From assembly GCA_037954235.1 (NCBI GenBank), contig JBBMOA010000020.1, positions 23,618,677-23,682,676 of the forward strand: 64,000 bases of DNA. The letters are read 5' to 3'. The DNA is from Aulostomus chinensis. Lineage: Eukaryota; Chordata; Actinopteri; Syngnathiformes; Aulostomidae. Below, piece by piece: positions 1 through 13,478 of this stretch (position 1 is the first letter of the stretch; every line of letters begins with the position of its first letter). The position numbers were made by a program, and so were the translations under genes. The notes beneath the pieces are model-generated. The model was not told the origin of the DNA, ran no database searches, and was given only the letters and a program-made list of their open reading frames with translations.

Positions 1-1920
1 TGAAGCTCCGTCGCTGTCCTGCGTGCAAACGTGCTTCATGTGCGGCTCACGGGCGCTTTGAGGGATTCAACATTTACTTTGCGAGCTGCGGATCGACGCG
101 GAAGTATGTCTGTCTCCTCATTCCTGTCTTCTTGAAAATAAAGTATTGAAAACAGCAGACGAAAAGACAGGCGTCTTCTGTTTAAAATGAGTTGAATAAA
201 GAACCTTAAACGGCTTTTGAAAGTTCGTCGATTGAAGGTGGGGTTTCTCATAAAGAACTCCTTGTGGATATGTTGGCATTTACGATGACACGCTTGTCTC
301 AGGAAGTAACTGCCTCATGTTTCCTTACCTGATGAGTAGGAAGATCAGACGGAGCTTTGCTTTGATTCGGCGTTCAGTCCACTGGCAGGGCGGCGTGAAT
401 TCGTCGTGAATTTCAACATTTAACTTGGTGGGTCTCCGTCGAAACACACCCTGGCAGCGGCGGCGAGCGCACGCCGTCCACGCAAGAACGAGCCTGAACT
501 CTTTGGAGATTTTGTCAGATTATGAAAGACTTGGGTGTTTGGCATCGTGCCGATATGAAGGTTGGATGAAAAAGATTCAGACAAAGAAGTTGGCACGTTT
601 TTGTTCAAGTGTGTTTATTTTGATGAAAGGCAAACTCTTAAATTAGGATTCCCTTAAGGGAGATTGGTAGGAGAACCCACTGAGTCTGCAAGGGATGAGA
701 ACCAGGCAGTTGTTCGGTTGTGTGTCGTGGTTGGCGGTTGTTGAATATTACTGTGTGTCATGGTTGTAGGTCTGCCCGTGACAGACACGTGAGAGGAAGT
801 AAAACCACCTTGATACCAGCAGCAGTTTACTGCCAGTGGTAAAACATCAATAGCCACCATGGAATGACGGGAACAGCCTTTCCTGGGTGGCTCCACAGTC
901 TGTTTCCACGGTAACCAGAGCAGATTCCAAACCTGATCAGAGGCCTGACAGGTAGCAGTCTGAGCATGCTCAGAAACGCTGTCTCACCCTCACGCATGAT
1001 TCTGGTTACCACAGCAACCAGAGCTGTTAAATCCGTCCCATCAATCCATCGAGGTGCCGGCGTTTGAAGACATCGTCGATTGGAAGTCGGAGAAACCAGA
1101 GAGACTCGCCGTCGCTCACTCATTCTTAGCTGCTTTACTCACTTCTTCAAAAAATCCAGGTGGAAACGTGGAGTGAGAAAACAAACGTTGACAGTGGGTT
1201 GGTCTGCTGCTGGACTTCCTCCCAGAACTCCAGAAGAGAAGAGCCAGCAGCCGTCCAGTTCCTCCACCAAACATGACCGCAGCATTTATCAGTCTCAGAC
1301 TTCATCGTCACTGCGAACATTCAGCCGCTCACCTCACCTGCAGGCTCCTTCCTGCCGGGTCGGTGTTGTGAACACATGAATCCCTCGTCGGGTGCAGCTT
1401 GTTTTGCCCTGATGGTCCAGACGGTTGATTCAGGCCTCGCTCTCACGTTCGCGTCATCATCACCTTCTGATGTTAGCGAGCGAAGCAGCAGGATGTCAGC
1501 TGAGTTTGTGTCCCGCAGCGGGAAGTGAAGCAGGCGTGTGGTTCTTAACGTTGGAGGGAAGTGTGAACCGGTCCTGGATGGCAAAGCGGTTTGTGGCGTC
1601 GCTCAGTCGACTGCAGGAGATCTCACCGGCAGCGTGGGAGGGGTACCAGAGCTGGTGCTGGGCCCAGTTCTCCGCTCACTGCTGGTTCTGAGGGTTTCGG
1701 GTTTTTTTCAAATGTGGGATTCAGAGATGATGATCGTGAACTCTCAGGAACACCTTGAGGGGAAAAGGTCAAAGGTCAAACATCCTAAGAGTAGACAGAG
1801 AACGGTGAATGTTCTAGAATGGAGCTCCGAGTGTTCTAACTGCACCCACTGTCACTGAGATGTCACTTTGTACGTGCCCCGTTGATGTTTATTGTGTGTG
1901 TGTGTGTGTGTGTGTGACAG
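1..1920. other. Non-coding upstream region or 5' intron of plekhg3
   Basis: No convincing exon seen. Open frames here are short and lack family resemblance. A TG repeat (1893-1916) runs straight into the AG acceptor before the first plekhg3 coding exon, so most of this stretch is probably intron downstream of an unseen non-coding exon. Confidence 0.4.
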
Positions 1921-1924
1921 GGTG

Positions 1925-3304
1925 ATGCCTGAAGGGTCCCTCAGCTCCTCCTATGACGACCACATGGGTGAAGGTAAGCAGAGTTCACAAGTACGTTTCT
2001 CTCCACAGTTGCATTGAGCAGGAACAGAGTAAAGCGGTTGTCGTGGTTACGTGGGGTAACTGAGATGTGATGAGTCAAAGCGTCCTGATGCGACGCGCCA
2101 GGCGCCGGAACGGCCGCAAATAAGAAATAAGAGAACACACCATCGTCAGCCTAGAACATAGAACCCTGCTGATGTAACGCCAGTCCCTCTGGCCGCGGCT
2201 GATGAGACGCGCTGCTCATTGTCATCTTTGTTGTGTCACTGTGTTGTTGTTTGGTTTGTGTTGTTGTTGTTGTCGTGATGTGTGCCGTCATTCTTCTCTG
2301 TGGTCGGTGGCGAAAGGAGCCGGCGACGTCTGCTCTCACAAGAAGGCCAATGACAACCCTCGGCAGGAACAATGGACGCCTGTCTGACGGCGTTAATGGC
2401 CGCTCAGTTTGTGTTGCTGCTGCCGGCGTCACCACGGCTGTTTCCTGTCGGAGAGAGAAAAGATGGCGGCAGAGATGCGTGGTTGGATGTCATCTGGTGG
2501 AGGAGAGGAGGAGAGGGGGATGAGAGGAGGAGATGAGTTCACCGCCGCTGCTCAGAAAATGAGAAACACAAAGATTTAGATGAAAAATAAAAGCGGGTGA
2601 GAACCTCCGGTCTTCAGGTTCGGTGATGGAAGCGCAGGTGCAGGTTCAGTGACAGGAAACTGTTGGTGTACCTCAGACGTGCAGCAGGAGGCGCTGCTGC
2701 CTCAGCTGCTCTCACACAGCCTCATCGGATTAAGCCCCGCCCCCTACTGTTAGGGCTGCAGGCAGACTGTCACACTTGGTCCCAGCCAGTCTCAGTCTTG
2801 CTCCTGGACCAGGTCCGGCTGTCCCTCTCAGGTAGGCAGCCTGAAACAGGTTGAGGTAGAGCAGTAGTCTTCTTCTCTGGCGTCTCGTACCGCCAGGCTG
2901 TCGGCCATGACAGTGGGAAGCTGATCGATGCGTTCCAGCCCAAGAACATCAGCTCACGTGTGGAGCTTCATGTGGACGATCCGCCGGAGGAGCGGGTGTT
3001 CTCGCAGGTGAAGGAACCTGGACAGGTGTGCGTGTGGCAGATCGAGTGCGGCTGAATCAGCAGGACACGAAGACATAAATCGTGAAGTTGGCGTGTGCGT
3101 CTGGAGTCACCTGACAGAGCTGCGGTGGCGCTTGTGTGAGCTGCCAGAGAACTGATGAAGGCACGGAAGGCCAACTTGTTCCTACACTGAGGTGTTTTTC
3201 CTGTTAGAAGTAACCTGTGTCCTCTGATGTCATAACTCTGAGCGTCTCCGTAGCTCCGCCCACCACACACCTGTACGGTCCTTGTTACTACATATTGATT
3301 TCAG

Positions 3305-3389
<85 letters not shown>

Positions 3390-6319
3390 AGTAACTTGGC
3401 GTCTCTTCACTTTCAGATAATCTCGAGTCACATGACCAGACTCGAAGGCTGTGAACGCCATCTGACTAGGAGTGTTACATAAGGCAGGTGGTGTGGTGAT
3501 GCCAGACCTGCTGCCGCTGTGCAGAGTTTATACTGGTGTAAACATGCTGGTTTATACTGGTGTCATAGTTGGTTTACTGGTTCAAACTGGAGTGAACCAG
3601 AATGAGTCCTGGATCCTGGAAGTAAGTTGACAGCGTTGAGTGTGTGGTTCTTGGGTGTCTCGGGTCTCAGGTTTTCTCTGACCTGGGGTCTCGGGAGCTG
3701 CTGTTCTTGATCCGGGTCTCTGAGGACTCTCGGCCTGAAAGGACGAGTAGGTCTGGTGGGGGGTTTGGGGTCAGCAACGCTGAGGGGACGGCGGTTGATT
3801 AGAATCCAATCCAAGCGTTGATGAGTTGTTGGGTAACGTGGGAGGCGGCTGGGGTCAGTCAGCGGGGAGACGGATGCAGCGCTCGTGTCTGGAGGTCAGG
3901 GGTCAGAGATCGCGTGCATGTGGATCCAGTTCAGTATCAGTGTTTTCAGACCTGAGATCAAAGTGTGTTTTTGGTTCTGAGAAGAAACATCCGGCTTCTT
4001 GGTGCTGACTGGTGGAGCCGCAGCAGATGGGAGCGGCTGATTGGTTGGCGCCTCTGTGCTGGTTGTTAGTTGTAATCCCTGCTGAGTCTGTGCGGGATTA
4101 ACGGCTTCATCCTGTTTATTACAGATTAGAGGGCCTCGCACGTCCCTTTGTAGTTCTCTCTCACTGACATGACACCCCCAGGACTGAAACTGGACCTCCC
4201 CCAGTTCTACACCAGACCTGATCCCAGTCATACCTGGACCCACCCAGTTCTAAACTGGACTCAAGTCTAGTTCTAAACTGGATCTACACTCAGATCTGAA
4301 CTGGTCCTTCAAGTCAAGTCTGAGCTGGCCTTCGAAGGACTCAGGAAGTGAAGACAAACCCAAATGTCCTCGCTTTGTCCCAACATGTTGGTCTCAACAG
4401 GGACAGGGACGGTTCCATGTGTTCTCATTGCCCAGAACCCCTAAATTTAGTTTGAAGGGGGACTTGTCGGATACTTGACCCCCCCCCCCCTTACCCTGAG
4501 ATTCAGGTCAGGGACCAGGGTCCACGTGGAGCCCCTCTCTCTCAGGTGTGAGTGTCCTGCATTTTAAACCAAAACCTTATCGCCATTTCTTTATTCACTC
4601 GCCACTTTTTCACTTTCAACTTGTGATGCCTCTTGGGGGGGGGGGTTCCACGTTGATTGAAAGGAACGTGGGCGGCTGGTTTCAGAACGAATCCGTGTCT
4701 CTGCCAGTCGAGGGTCATCAGACGTCCAGGTGATCGTCTGACCTTCTTGGTTCTTACCTGCTGCTCTTTGTTCCTGCAGAGCTTCAAAGCTCCCTGACGG
4801 TCACACAGGAAGTGAGTGCAGGCAAAGGTCAGAGCAGCAGGAAGCGGATCAGCGTCACAATCGTCGATCCGTGGCCTGGACTTCTTCTCTTCACAGTTGC
4901 ATTTTGACCACAAGTCTTCCTCAGGAGGAACGTGGCGATCTTCTAGCATAACGCTAATACACGCCAGTCAGGTGCTCGGAGGAGGGATGCAGCTGCTGCA
5001 TCACGTGACTGAAGAACGCTGGAACAGACGGATACCAGCGGAAGTCAAACGCTGCCGCTGATGAAGGTGGTGGTGATGATGATGATGATATTCAAGCAGC
5101 TTCTTGCTAACGAGTCGTAGCAACTACACAAAGACGCTAAAGTTGACAACCTTCAGTATAAAGTCAGGGACCCGGCGTTCCTGCGTAGAACCAGGTTCCA
5201 GACGCCTGCTGGAGGGTCAGACATGACCACTGGCACGGCGGTCTTCTCTGTTCGGACGCCGTCTCGTCTCCGCCATCGATGCTGGAGGAGTGTGTGTGAT
5301 GTCATTGCTTTGCCTGGTTGACAGCAGGAACGAGGTGACCGCCGCCTCCTGCTTTCACGCTTCGCAAGAAGAATTTAAACAGAGGCGTCCCTTCAACCCG
5401 AAGCATTCAGGCGCCGCTGACTCGCCGCTGCTGGTCCTTCCTGACTGAAAAGGCACATACGAGACCTCCGTAGATCTCATCTGACAACCTTCACCTGAAA
5501 ACATCTGTGCTGATGTTTCTTGTTGAATAAAGTTCAGTTCTGTTGACCGGCCGCCTGACGGCTGTAACCCCTCCTCCTCCTGCTATCTGCCTCGGCGGCT
5601 CCTCCTCTGCCTCCTCGCCTCTTCCTCTTCTCTCTTATTTAAAGTAGCTGCAGTGTTTCTGCTGGAGTGAAACTCTGTGTGTGTGCTGATGTTTGTGGAG
5701 CGTTCATGTGTCTTCAGGACAACTGAATGAAGCTGTGAGTGTGGTGTAGTTGTGTGAAGCATCAGCGGCGAGTTGATGGGCTATCAGAGGAGCTTGTGGC
5801 GTCTGGCCGGAGGAGGAGGAGACGTAGCCGTGGTCAGGTGCTTGTGTTCGAAGGAGGAGGTGAAAGTCTCCTTCAGGAGGGGCGGAGAGGAGCAGCGGCT
5901 GAAGCGAATCCTCCGCTGGCTGGGTGAGTTTAGGTTGGAGCACCAGGCGGTTTGAAGTTGAAGCTCAGTTTTTGTCCAGCGACACGTTCCCACGCTGCCT
6001 CGTCAGTCGGAGGAGGGGCAACTGTTTCTCCTCTTTTTCACTCTTATATTTTCTGGTGTTTCCTAAAAGCTCACGGATCATCCTCTGATCAAAGCTCAGC
6101 TGTGTGTGTGTGTGTGTGTGTGTGTGTTCAGTGCAGTGAGGTCAAAGTTCACCTGTGTTTCTTTTGAAGCTGTGTTTGAATGCAAACACTGAGCTGTGAG
6201 TGGCTGCCTCTTGTTATCATGTTCAAGTGGCTGCGGACGCCATAAATTCTCTTCCTGCTGGGTCAGTGAACGCCTCACTGACTTCACACTGGCAGGAAGC
6301 CAACACAGCCGGCCAACCA

Positions 6320-6391
<72 letters not shown>

Positions 6392-8115
6392 GGCCATCCG
6401 GTCTGCAGTTTGAAATTGTTTTCATTCAAACGGCGCTGCAGCTCGTGGAGGAGCCGTGCTGAGGTCACGGATATAAAAACCTCCTCAGTGTTCTCACCTT
6501 GTGGAGTTCACTTCTCCCTGGGGTGATGTTCAGTCGATAACGTCCTTCTCATCGTAGGAGAGTTTCTCCTCAACGTTTCAACCTTTATTAACTGAAACAC
6601 CCGGCTGTCTTTAGCACGCTAGCATTCAGCGCGAGCAGCAGTACTGGACAAAGCTTTGCTCCCTCTCATCTTTCAGCGCTGCTCTGTGTTTTTGACACAA
6701 ACGGCGCAGTTTTACTGTTCATTTTCAGGCTTTTTTAGATGCCAAACTGTGCAGCAGTCCTCCGTGCAGGGACATTCAAGATCCATCCGATCTCAAAGGC
6801 CTCAGATATTTGCCTCTGTGATGTATTCCTGTTAGAACCGAGGTTCCAAAACATCCTCATGTTCTGGACACAGACAGGGTGTCAAATATGAGAACATTTT
6901 GCAAGAATATACCTGAAACGTGGCTCCATGACATTTACTTGTACATCTTAAAATTAAAAGGCAGCTTAGAAATTTCTATGTGACTTCTTTTTACTACTAA
7001 AAATGTGCCCCCAAAAATTGTCATTGCTAAAATATTTGCAGGAACAACCGTAGTAGAACCTTTAGAACGTTGATGCTGAACCAGATCTCCGGGGTTTGAG
7101 TGCTTGTGAAAGGTGAAAGGTTCCGTGTTTCCTCTGAGGTTCCGCTGGATCTTTGCGGTACACGACGGTGCTCAGAACATAAAGTTTGAGGACCTCAGAT
7201 CTAAAAGCTTCGGTCGGAGTTGTTTGAGATTCTGGTGACGGCGCAGGATTGGAACGTGTGAAAACCCTCACTGATGGTTGGTCGAGCACGCTGCCTCCTG
7301 TGGCCATGACCGGTGGCATCATTGGTGATGTCATCCTGATCGCACATGTCAATCACTGCCTCTCTCTCTCCAGAGTCCCACCGCCTGTCCGCCGCCTCCG
7401 TCGGCAGTAATGAGTGCGCTCCCTTGGCCACACCCCCCGACTCCTCTGACCTGTCATCATCTGGACGCCGCCCGGTGAGCTTGATCTCCACTCTGTCCTC
7501 GGGGTCCGGATCTTCCCGAGAAGACAACCTCGCCCCCCCAGCCCCTGAAGCCTCTGACCCTGAGATCCATGCGGGCCTGAGCCCTGAGGAGGGCGCCGCA
7601 GAGGAGAGGCAGCGCCCGCCAGCTGACAGGAAGGGGCCGAGCCGTATCCAGACCAACAACAAAGAGTCCACGCCGAGCCGCAGCCAGAAGGCGTCCTTTA
7701 TAAAAAAGGGCATGGCGCCCAATCCTCAGCTGACCTACCTGGACCGCGTGGTCATGGAGATCATCGAGACGGAGAGGATGTACGTCAGAGACCTGCGCAT
7801 GATTGTGGAGGTGAGTGACGCTCTGAGCGGCCAATAGCAGCTGGTTCCAGAGTCCAGGGGTTCCCTCAACAGATCCAGTCACTGCTGAGTTGGTATAACA
7901 TCTGAGTCACGACATGAGAGGTTCTCAACATCAGGTCCTGGTCCCAAACATGAAACTGGGAGTTAAAGAATCAACAGCAAGATGCTTTAATGTAAGATTA
8001 AAAAAAAACAACTACCAGCTGAAATGCAAGATAAGACAAAAATATGATACAAGAAGCTGCTGGAGGCTAAAAGAAACAAAAATAGATGGATAGAGAGATA
8101 GAGAGATAGATAGAT

Positions 8116-8146
<31 letters not shown>

Positions 8147-8245
8147 GATAGATAGATAGATAGATAGATGATAGATAGATAGATAGATGATAGATAGATG
8201 GATAGATGATAGATAGATAGATGGATGATAGAGAGATAGATAGAT

Positions 8246-8338
<93 letters not shown>

Positions 8339-8364
8339 GATAGAGAGATAGATGGATGATAGAG

Positions 8365-8400
<36 letters not shown>

Positions 8401-8615
8401 GGATAGATAGATAGATAGATGATAGATAGATGATAGATAGATAGATAGATAGATAGATGGATGATAGAGAGATAGATAGATAGATAGATGATAGAGAGAT
8501 AGATAGATAGATAGATGATAGATAGATGATAGATAGATAGATAGATAGATAGATGATAGAGAGATAGATAGATGATAGATAGATGATAGATAGATTGATA
8601 GATAGATAGATAGAT

Positions 8616-8650
<35 letters not shown>

Positions 8651-8791
8651 GATAGATAGATAGATAGATAGATAGATGGATAGATAGAATGATAGATAGA
8701 TAGATAGATAGATAGATGATAGATAGATAGATAGATAGATGGATAGATAGATGATAGATAGATAGATAGATAGATGGATAGATGGATAGAT

Positions 8792-8822
<31 letters not shown>

Positions 8823-11800
8823 GATAGATAGATGATAGATAGATGATAGATAGATAGATAGATGATAGATAGATAGATGGATAGATACTGTATTAATCTC
8901 CAAGGAGGTGCAGCTCAGTCACAATGACTCCAGGTTGATCGTAATCATGGCCCCCCTCAGAATCACAACAGCACAAATACATTTGTTGTGTCTGTACGCT
9001 AAACTTGAGCAGTCCGTTGTCCCAATGGAGGCAAGTGAGAGGGAGGCCTGCAGCCAGACGACAAGGTCGGCGCTGGTAATGGTGAGAAAAATGGGCTCAT
9101 ACACTCCAAATATTAGCTTAAAGGAACAAAAAGCAACAAGTAGACGAACTCAAGTTGAAAGAACCAACTTGAAGCAGAAACATGAGCCAAAGCGAGGTTT
9201 GATCCAACATCAGCAGGTTTACGCACTGGAATTAGAAGTTAAAAATAGCAACAGGAAGATGCTGTTAATTGATCGAGTGATTGGTAAACTGGATTAAGTG
9301 AAGCGATTCGCCGCTTGCAGCCTTGAAATGTTGGTGCCTCCTCAGTAGGACCATCAGTCCAAGTTGCTGTCTCGTTATGATTGAGTGTGCGATCAGACGC
9401 CACTCATGACTTGTGTGAGTCACTTTAAAGACACAAAGCCACGCCAGGAAGCATTTTCACCTGGAGCTGGAAACCCCAGCACGTCTGAACCAAACTCCAC
9501 TCAGAAAACGGGCATTTTAACCCTTGGGGGCTCATGTGGGTCCCAGCTGACACGACTTGATCCGTGACTCAAATTGGCCTCATGATGTCATCATTTCGGC
9601 GTGATTCAATCTGTTTGTCAAGTTTGGGGCGAACAGGAAGGATCAGACGGCTGCAGGTCCAGACCGCCAGATTAACCCTGAGCACCTCCAGACCTTCCAG
9701 ACATGGTGGTGTTTGCTTCGGACGTATCAGCGGAAAATCAGCAGCTGGTATTTTTCTGTTTACTCACGTGTGTGAAACTCGCTGTGTGTCTGCCGTGAAC
9801 TCGCCATTCAAGTTTTTCAGTATCAGCATGCAGCACAGGACAGTCTGAGCCGCCTGTAAATAACATCCTGGTCACGGACTATAATTAACTGGTTAAGAGG
9901 GATGAAGCGCTTGTGTAACGAGGGGATGACGGGTAAACCGGCGTGAAGATCCGAAGCTGCCGTCAACACAGAGGCAGGATTCAGTCGGTGGTCAGAAATC
10001 TGATTCAGTGGGAGGGGCCAACGCTGCAGGCCGCAAAACCTGGAACCCTCCGCTGAAATACGCCACAAACTGGTGCTCTGGCAGCGTCCGCCTGCGTGGT
10101 TCATCCAGCGCTGAGTGTTCAGGAAGCCGAATATCCATCGGATTAAAGTGCTGACCCCCAGTTAAGCCAAAGAAAAAAAAATCGATACCATCAATGATGA
10201 CAAAAGATGAACTTCAGCAGTTGAAATAAACAAAAAGCAGAAAGCGACAGCGGTGTCGCCAACGATGACGTTCTGTGTCGCTTCTTTCAGCCTCCAGGGT
10301 TCTCAAAGTGGGGTTCAGGGACCGTGAAGGTCTTTTTGTGGGTCCTCAGCAAAATAAGGGATATTTTGAGTTCACATTTGCTTGTTGGCTCGTAAAAGGC
10401 TGCTGCGCGCCCTTCTGACGAGGGCTGCGAAATCAGTCGAGGCTGGGATGTGGCCTCCTGCCAGCTTTCAAGTCACAGGAACGTTGAATTATGTGTGGTT
10501 TTAATGAGTAATTGTGGAGCAGCAGAGGCGTCCTGCCTGCCTGGGAGGTCGACTGCTCTGACAGATGTTCCTGAGTCACCGCGTCCTGCTGGTGGTTCCA
10601 GCTGCTGCAGACGCAGCTTCTGAATGCAGCACTCAAGTGTGAGAGGGAAGTCAAGAAGCCTCTGAGCCCCATCTCCTCTCCCACCAGGACTACCTCTCCC
10701 ACATCATCGACCAGTCCGACTTGTCCATCCGTCCCGAGCAGGTCTGCTGTCTGTTCGGGAACATCGAGGACATTTATGAGTTCAACAGGTGAGAGAATCA
10801 AGCGCTCCTCGACTTGTTGTCAACCTGATTCTTCTTCTTCTGGTTAACGGCTCTGGTGTTGGTTTGTCATAAAGTCTCATCAGGTGTCGCCGCCTCGGCG
10901 TGGTGACGATCGGTGAGTTTGTTTGGCGCCCAAGTGTGAAGTGCTTTGCTGTGGTTCAGTTAGACGCTCTGAAGTCCTGCAGGACAGTGAATGCCACATC
11001 CAGGGAGTGCAGTGATGCTGTGTGAAGTTCAGTGCTGTGATGAGTTTTGAGGAGTTCTGAAACTGACACGTAGAACATTTCAAGTATAAATTCCAGCAGT
11101 TCAGAGTTTGTTCAGGTCGAAAGAACAGAAGTCGTTTTTAGACTGAACTCTGGTGAAAGGGTTCCTCCTTGAGAGAGTGTTGGTTGAAGCATGTTTGCAT
11201 TTCTATCCTGGTTTTTAACCATAAATCTTGGTCTGTGAGTCTGACATGAAGACGTTTTCTTAATTTCCTGAACGTGGCAACAACCGTGTCATGAGCTGCT
11301 GCGGGCGTAGAGAACAGAGCGACAGCTCCACCTGCTGGACAGGCACAGACGAGCACGGCCACGTTAGAAACAGAACAGGGAGGCAGGCACGCCAATGACC
11401 TCACAACCTTCAGCATGTGATGAATGCTCCAGTGTCACAGTCACAGTTCAGTAGTGCTGACACGACTGGATGAACCTGGGCGGAACCAGAACTGGCCCGG
11501 TTCCTGCTCGTTATTCTGATCTGTGGGAGATTGTGGCTCAGTTTCTGTCCTTGCGTCCTCCAGTTATTTATTCCTTTGACTTTCAGGTGAGTGAACCTGT
11601 TGAATCAGCGTAATGCACAGGAACCGATTGAGTTGACGTTCACGTCTTCACACTAAACTCGTGCGGCGCTCTCACCTGACGTTGATGAGCTGCTAAATCG
11701 CTGCAGCGTCGAGTGACAACCACCTCTTTGTTTCTTTTGTGTTTTCATACTGAAGAAATGACAAAGGAACCCCACCTTCTCTTCTCTTTCTGAAAATCCA

Positions 11801-13436
11801 AACCCGTCAGAATTGTGCAGCAAATTTCTGAATTCAGCCTTCAGGTAGATTTTAGCTCATTGCTGTTGTTGTTCTGGCTGCTGTTGTCGTGGTGACATCA
11901 TTTCCTGTTTGCAGCGAGCTGCTTCAGGCGCTGGATCTGTGTGACAACGACCCCGTGGCCGTCGCCAGGTGCTTCGTCATGAAGGTGAGCGACCAGGAAT
12001 CCCACGGCTGCGGCGACGATCACGTCGTTCAAGAAGGAGGGTTAATATTCACGCCACCGTGTTGAGGTTGGCAGGGTCGCCGACAGGAACGTGGCGTTTG
12101 TTTCCTCCCGTGCAAGACGTCTTGTTTTCTCATTATAAGTGACTGAAGTAATGATGTCACTGATGATTTTGTTGTTTCAGAGCGAGTACTTCGAAATCTA
12201 CACACAGTACTGCAATAATTACCCAAAGTGAGTACTCCAGTGGTGCTCACACCTGAGCCACCTGTCTGCACCGCTTCACTCCTGTTGATGTAGGCTTGAA
12301 CCAGTGCTGGTCCCTGCTCAGACCTGATGGTCCCACTGGTACTCATCAGTGTTGGGAACTGTTCTCATCTTTGTTCACCAGTACCACGCCTGTGTGTATT
12401 CATACCTGTTAACACACACACACACTCACTGGTTCACGCGTTCCTTCCTCCTCTCACCTGCAGCACACCTACCTGATGACTACTGTTGCCACCTTTTTGA
12501 ACCTGTTTCCTACCTGTTGCAGTTCAGTCGCAGCGCTGACGGAGTGCATGAGAAACAAATCTCTGGCCAAGTTCTTCCGGGAGCGACAGGCTTCGCTGAA
12601 GCGGTCGCTGCCTTTGGGTTCATACCTGCTCAAACCGGTTCAGAGAATCCTCAAATACCACCTGCTGCTCCAGGTAGGTCTCTACCACCGAGCTGAGCAG
12701 AGCTACATGCTAGCAAACTGTGCTGGCACGCTGCTGGTTTCAAACTCTTGGTTATGTGAAACCCTACTAGCTAGCTAGTAGCTGCCCACATACTGAAGAT
12801 GGCAGGTTTTGAGGAACTTGTAAACAAGTTCCCAGAAGACAGTGGGTTGACCGCCAGTGTTGCTTTGCAGTGGAAACATTGACGCGTCCTGAGTTTGGCT
12901 CCGCCCACGATGATTGGCTTCCAGAAACACAAACAAAGCACGGAGCTTTTAAAGCTTAAATAGAATGATAAGGGGTGGAAATTGCTGTTGGAGGTACATC
13001 AGGAGACATTGGCGAAAGGTACAGATGATGTAGTGCAGTAAAATACTTTGTCCAAGATATACTACCTCCATAAATACTTGTACAAGTGTCGCCTCATAAA
13101 AAAACTAGCTGAGTCAAAGGAGAGGGCAGCTTCCAGTGAGAATGAGATCAGCTCGCTCCTGTCAGAGAATCCTGCTCTCAGTGAGCCAGCCTGCAAATAG
13201 ATCGAGGTTAAAAAACAGGCCGCCACTCACTTGGGTACTTTTCTTCAACCAATCCAGATATTCAGTCAGTATTTGTACTTCTTGTCATTCCATCCACTGT
13301 TTAGGAGATCGTGAAGCATTTTGACCCGGAGGAGGAAGGCTACGAGGTGGTGGAGGAGGCCATCTACACCATGACAGGAGTCGCCTGGTACATCAACGAC
13401 ATGAAGAGAAAACACGAACACGCCGTCAGACTGCAG

Positions 13437-13478
<42 letters not shown>

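Noticed and set aside
6096..6526. Open frames rich in CVCVCV or HTHTHT
   Set aside because: Translations of TG/CA microsatellites.
7201..7722. 173-codon minus-strand open frame
   Set aside because: Antisense to the plekhg3 exon 7374-7810, whose splice phase and homology are clear.
8067..8903. 278-codon minus-strand open frame of LSIYLSIYH repeats
   Set aside because: It is only the translation of the GATA microsatellite; no start context, no conserved protein.
8908..9297. 129-codon plus-strand open frame after the GATA array
   Set aside because: No recognisable protein and low-grade composition; probably part of a retroposon flank or chance.
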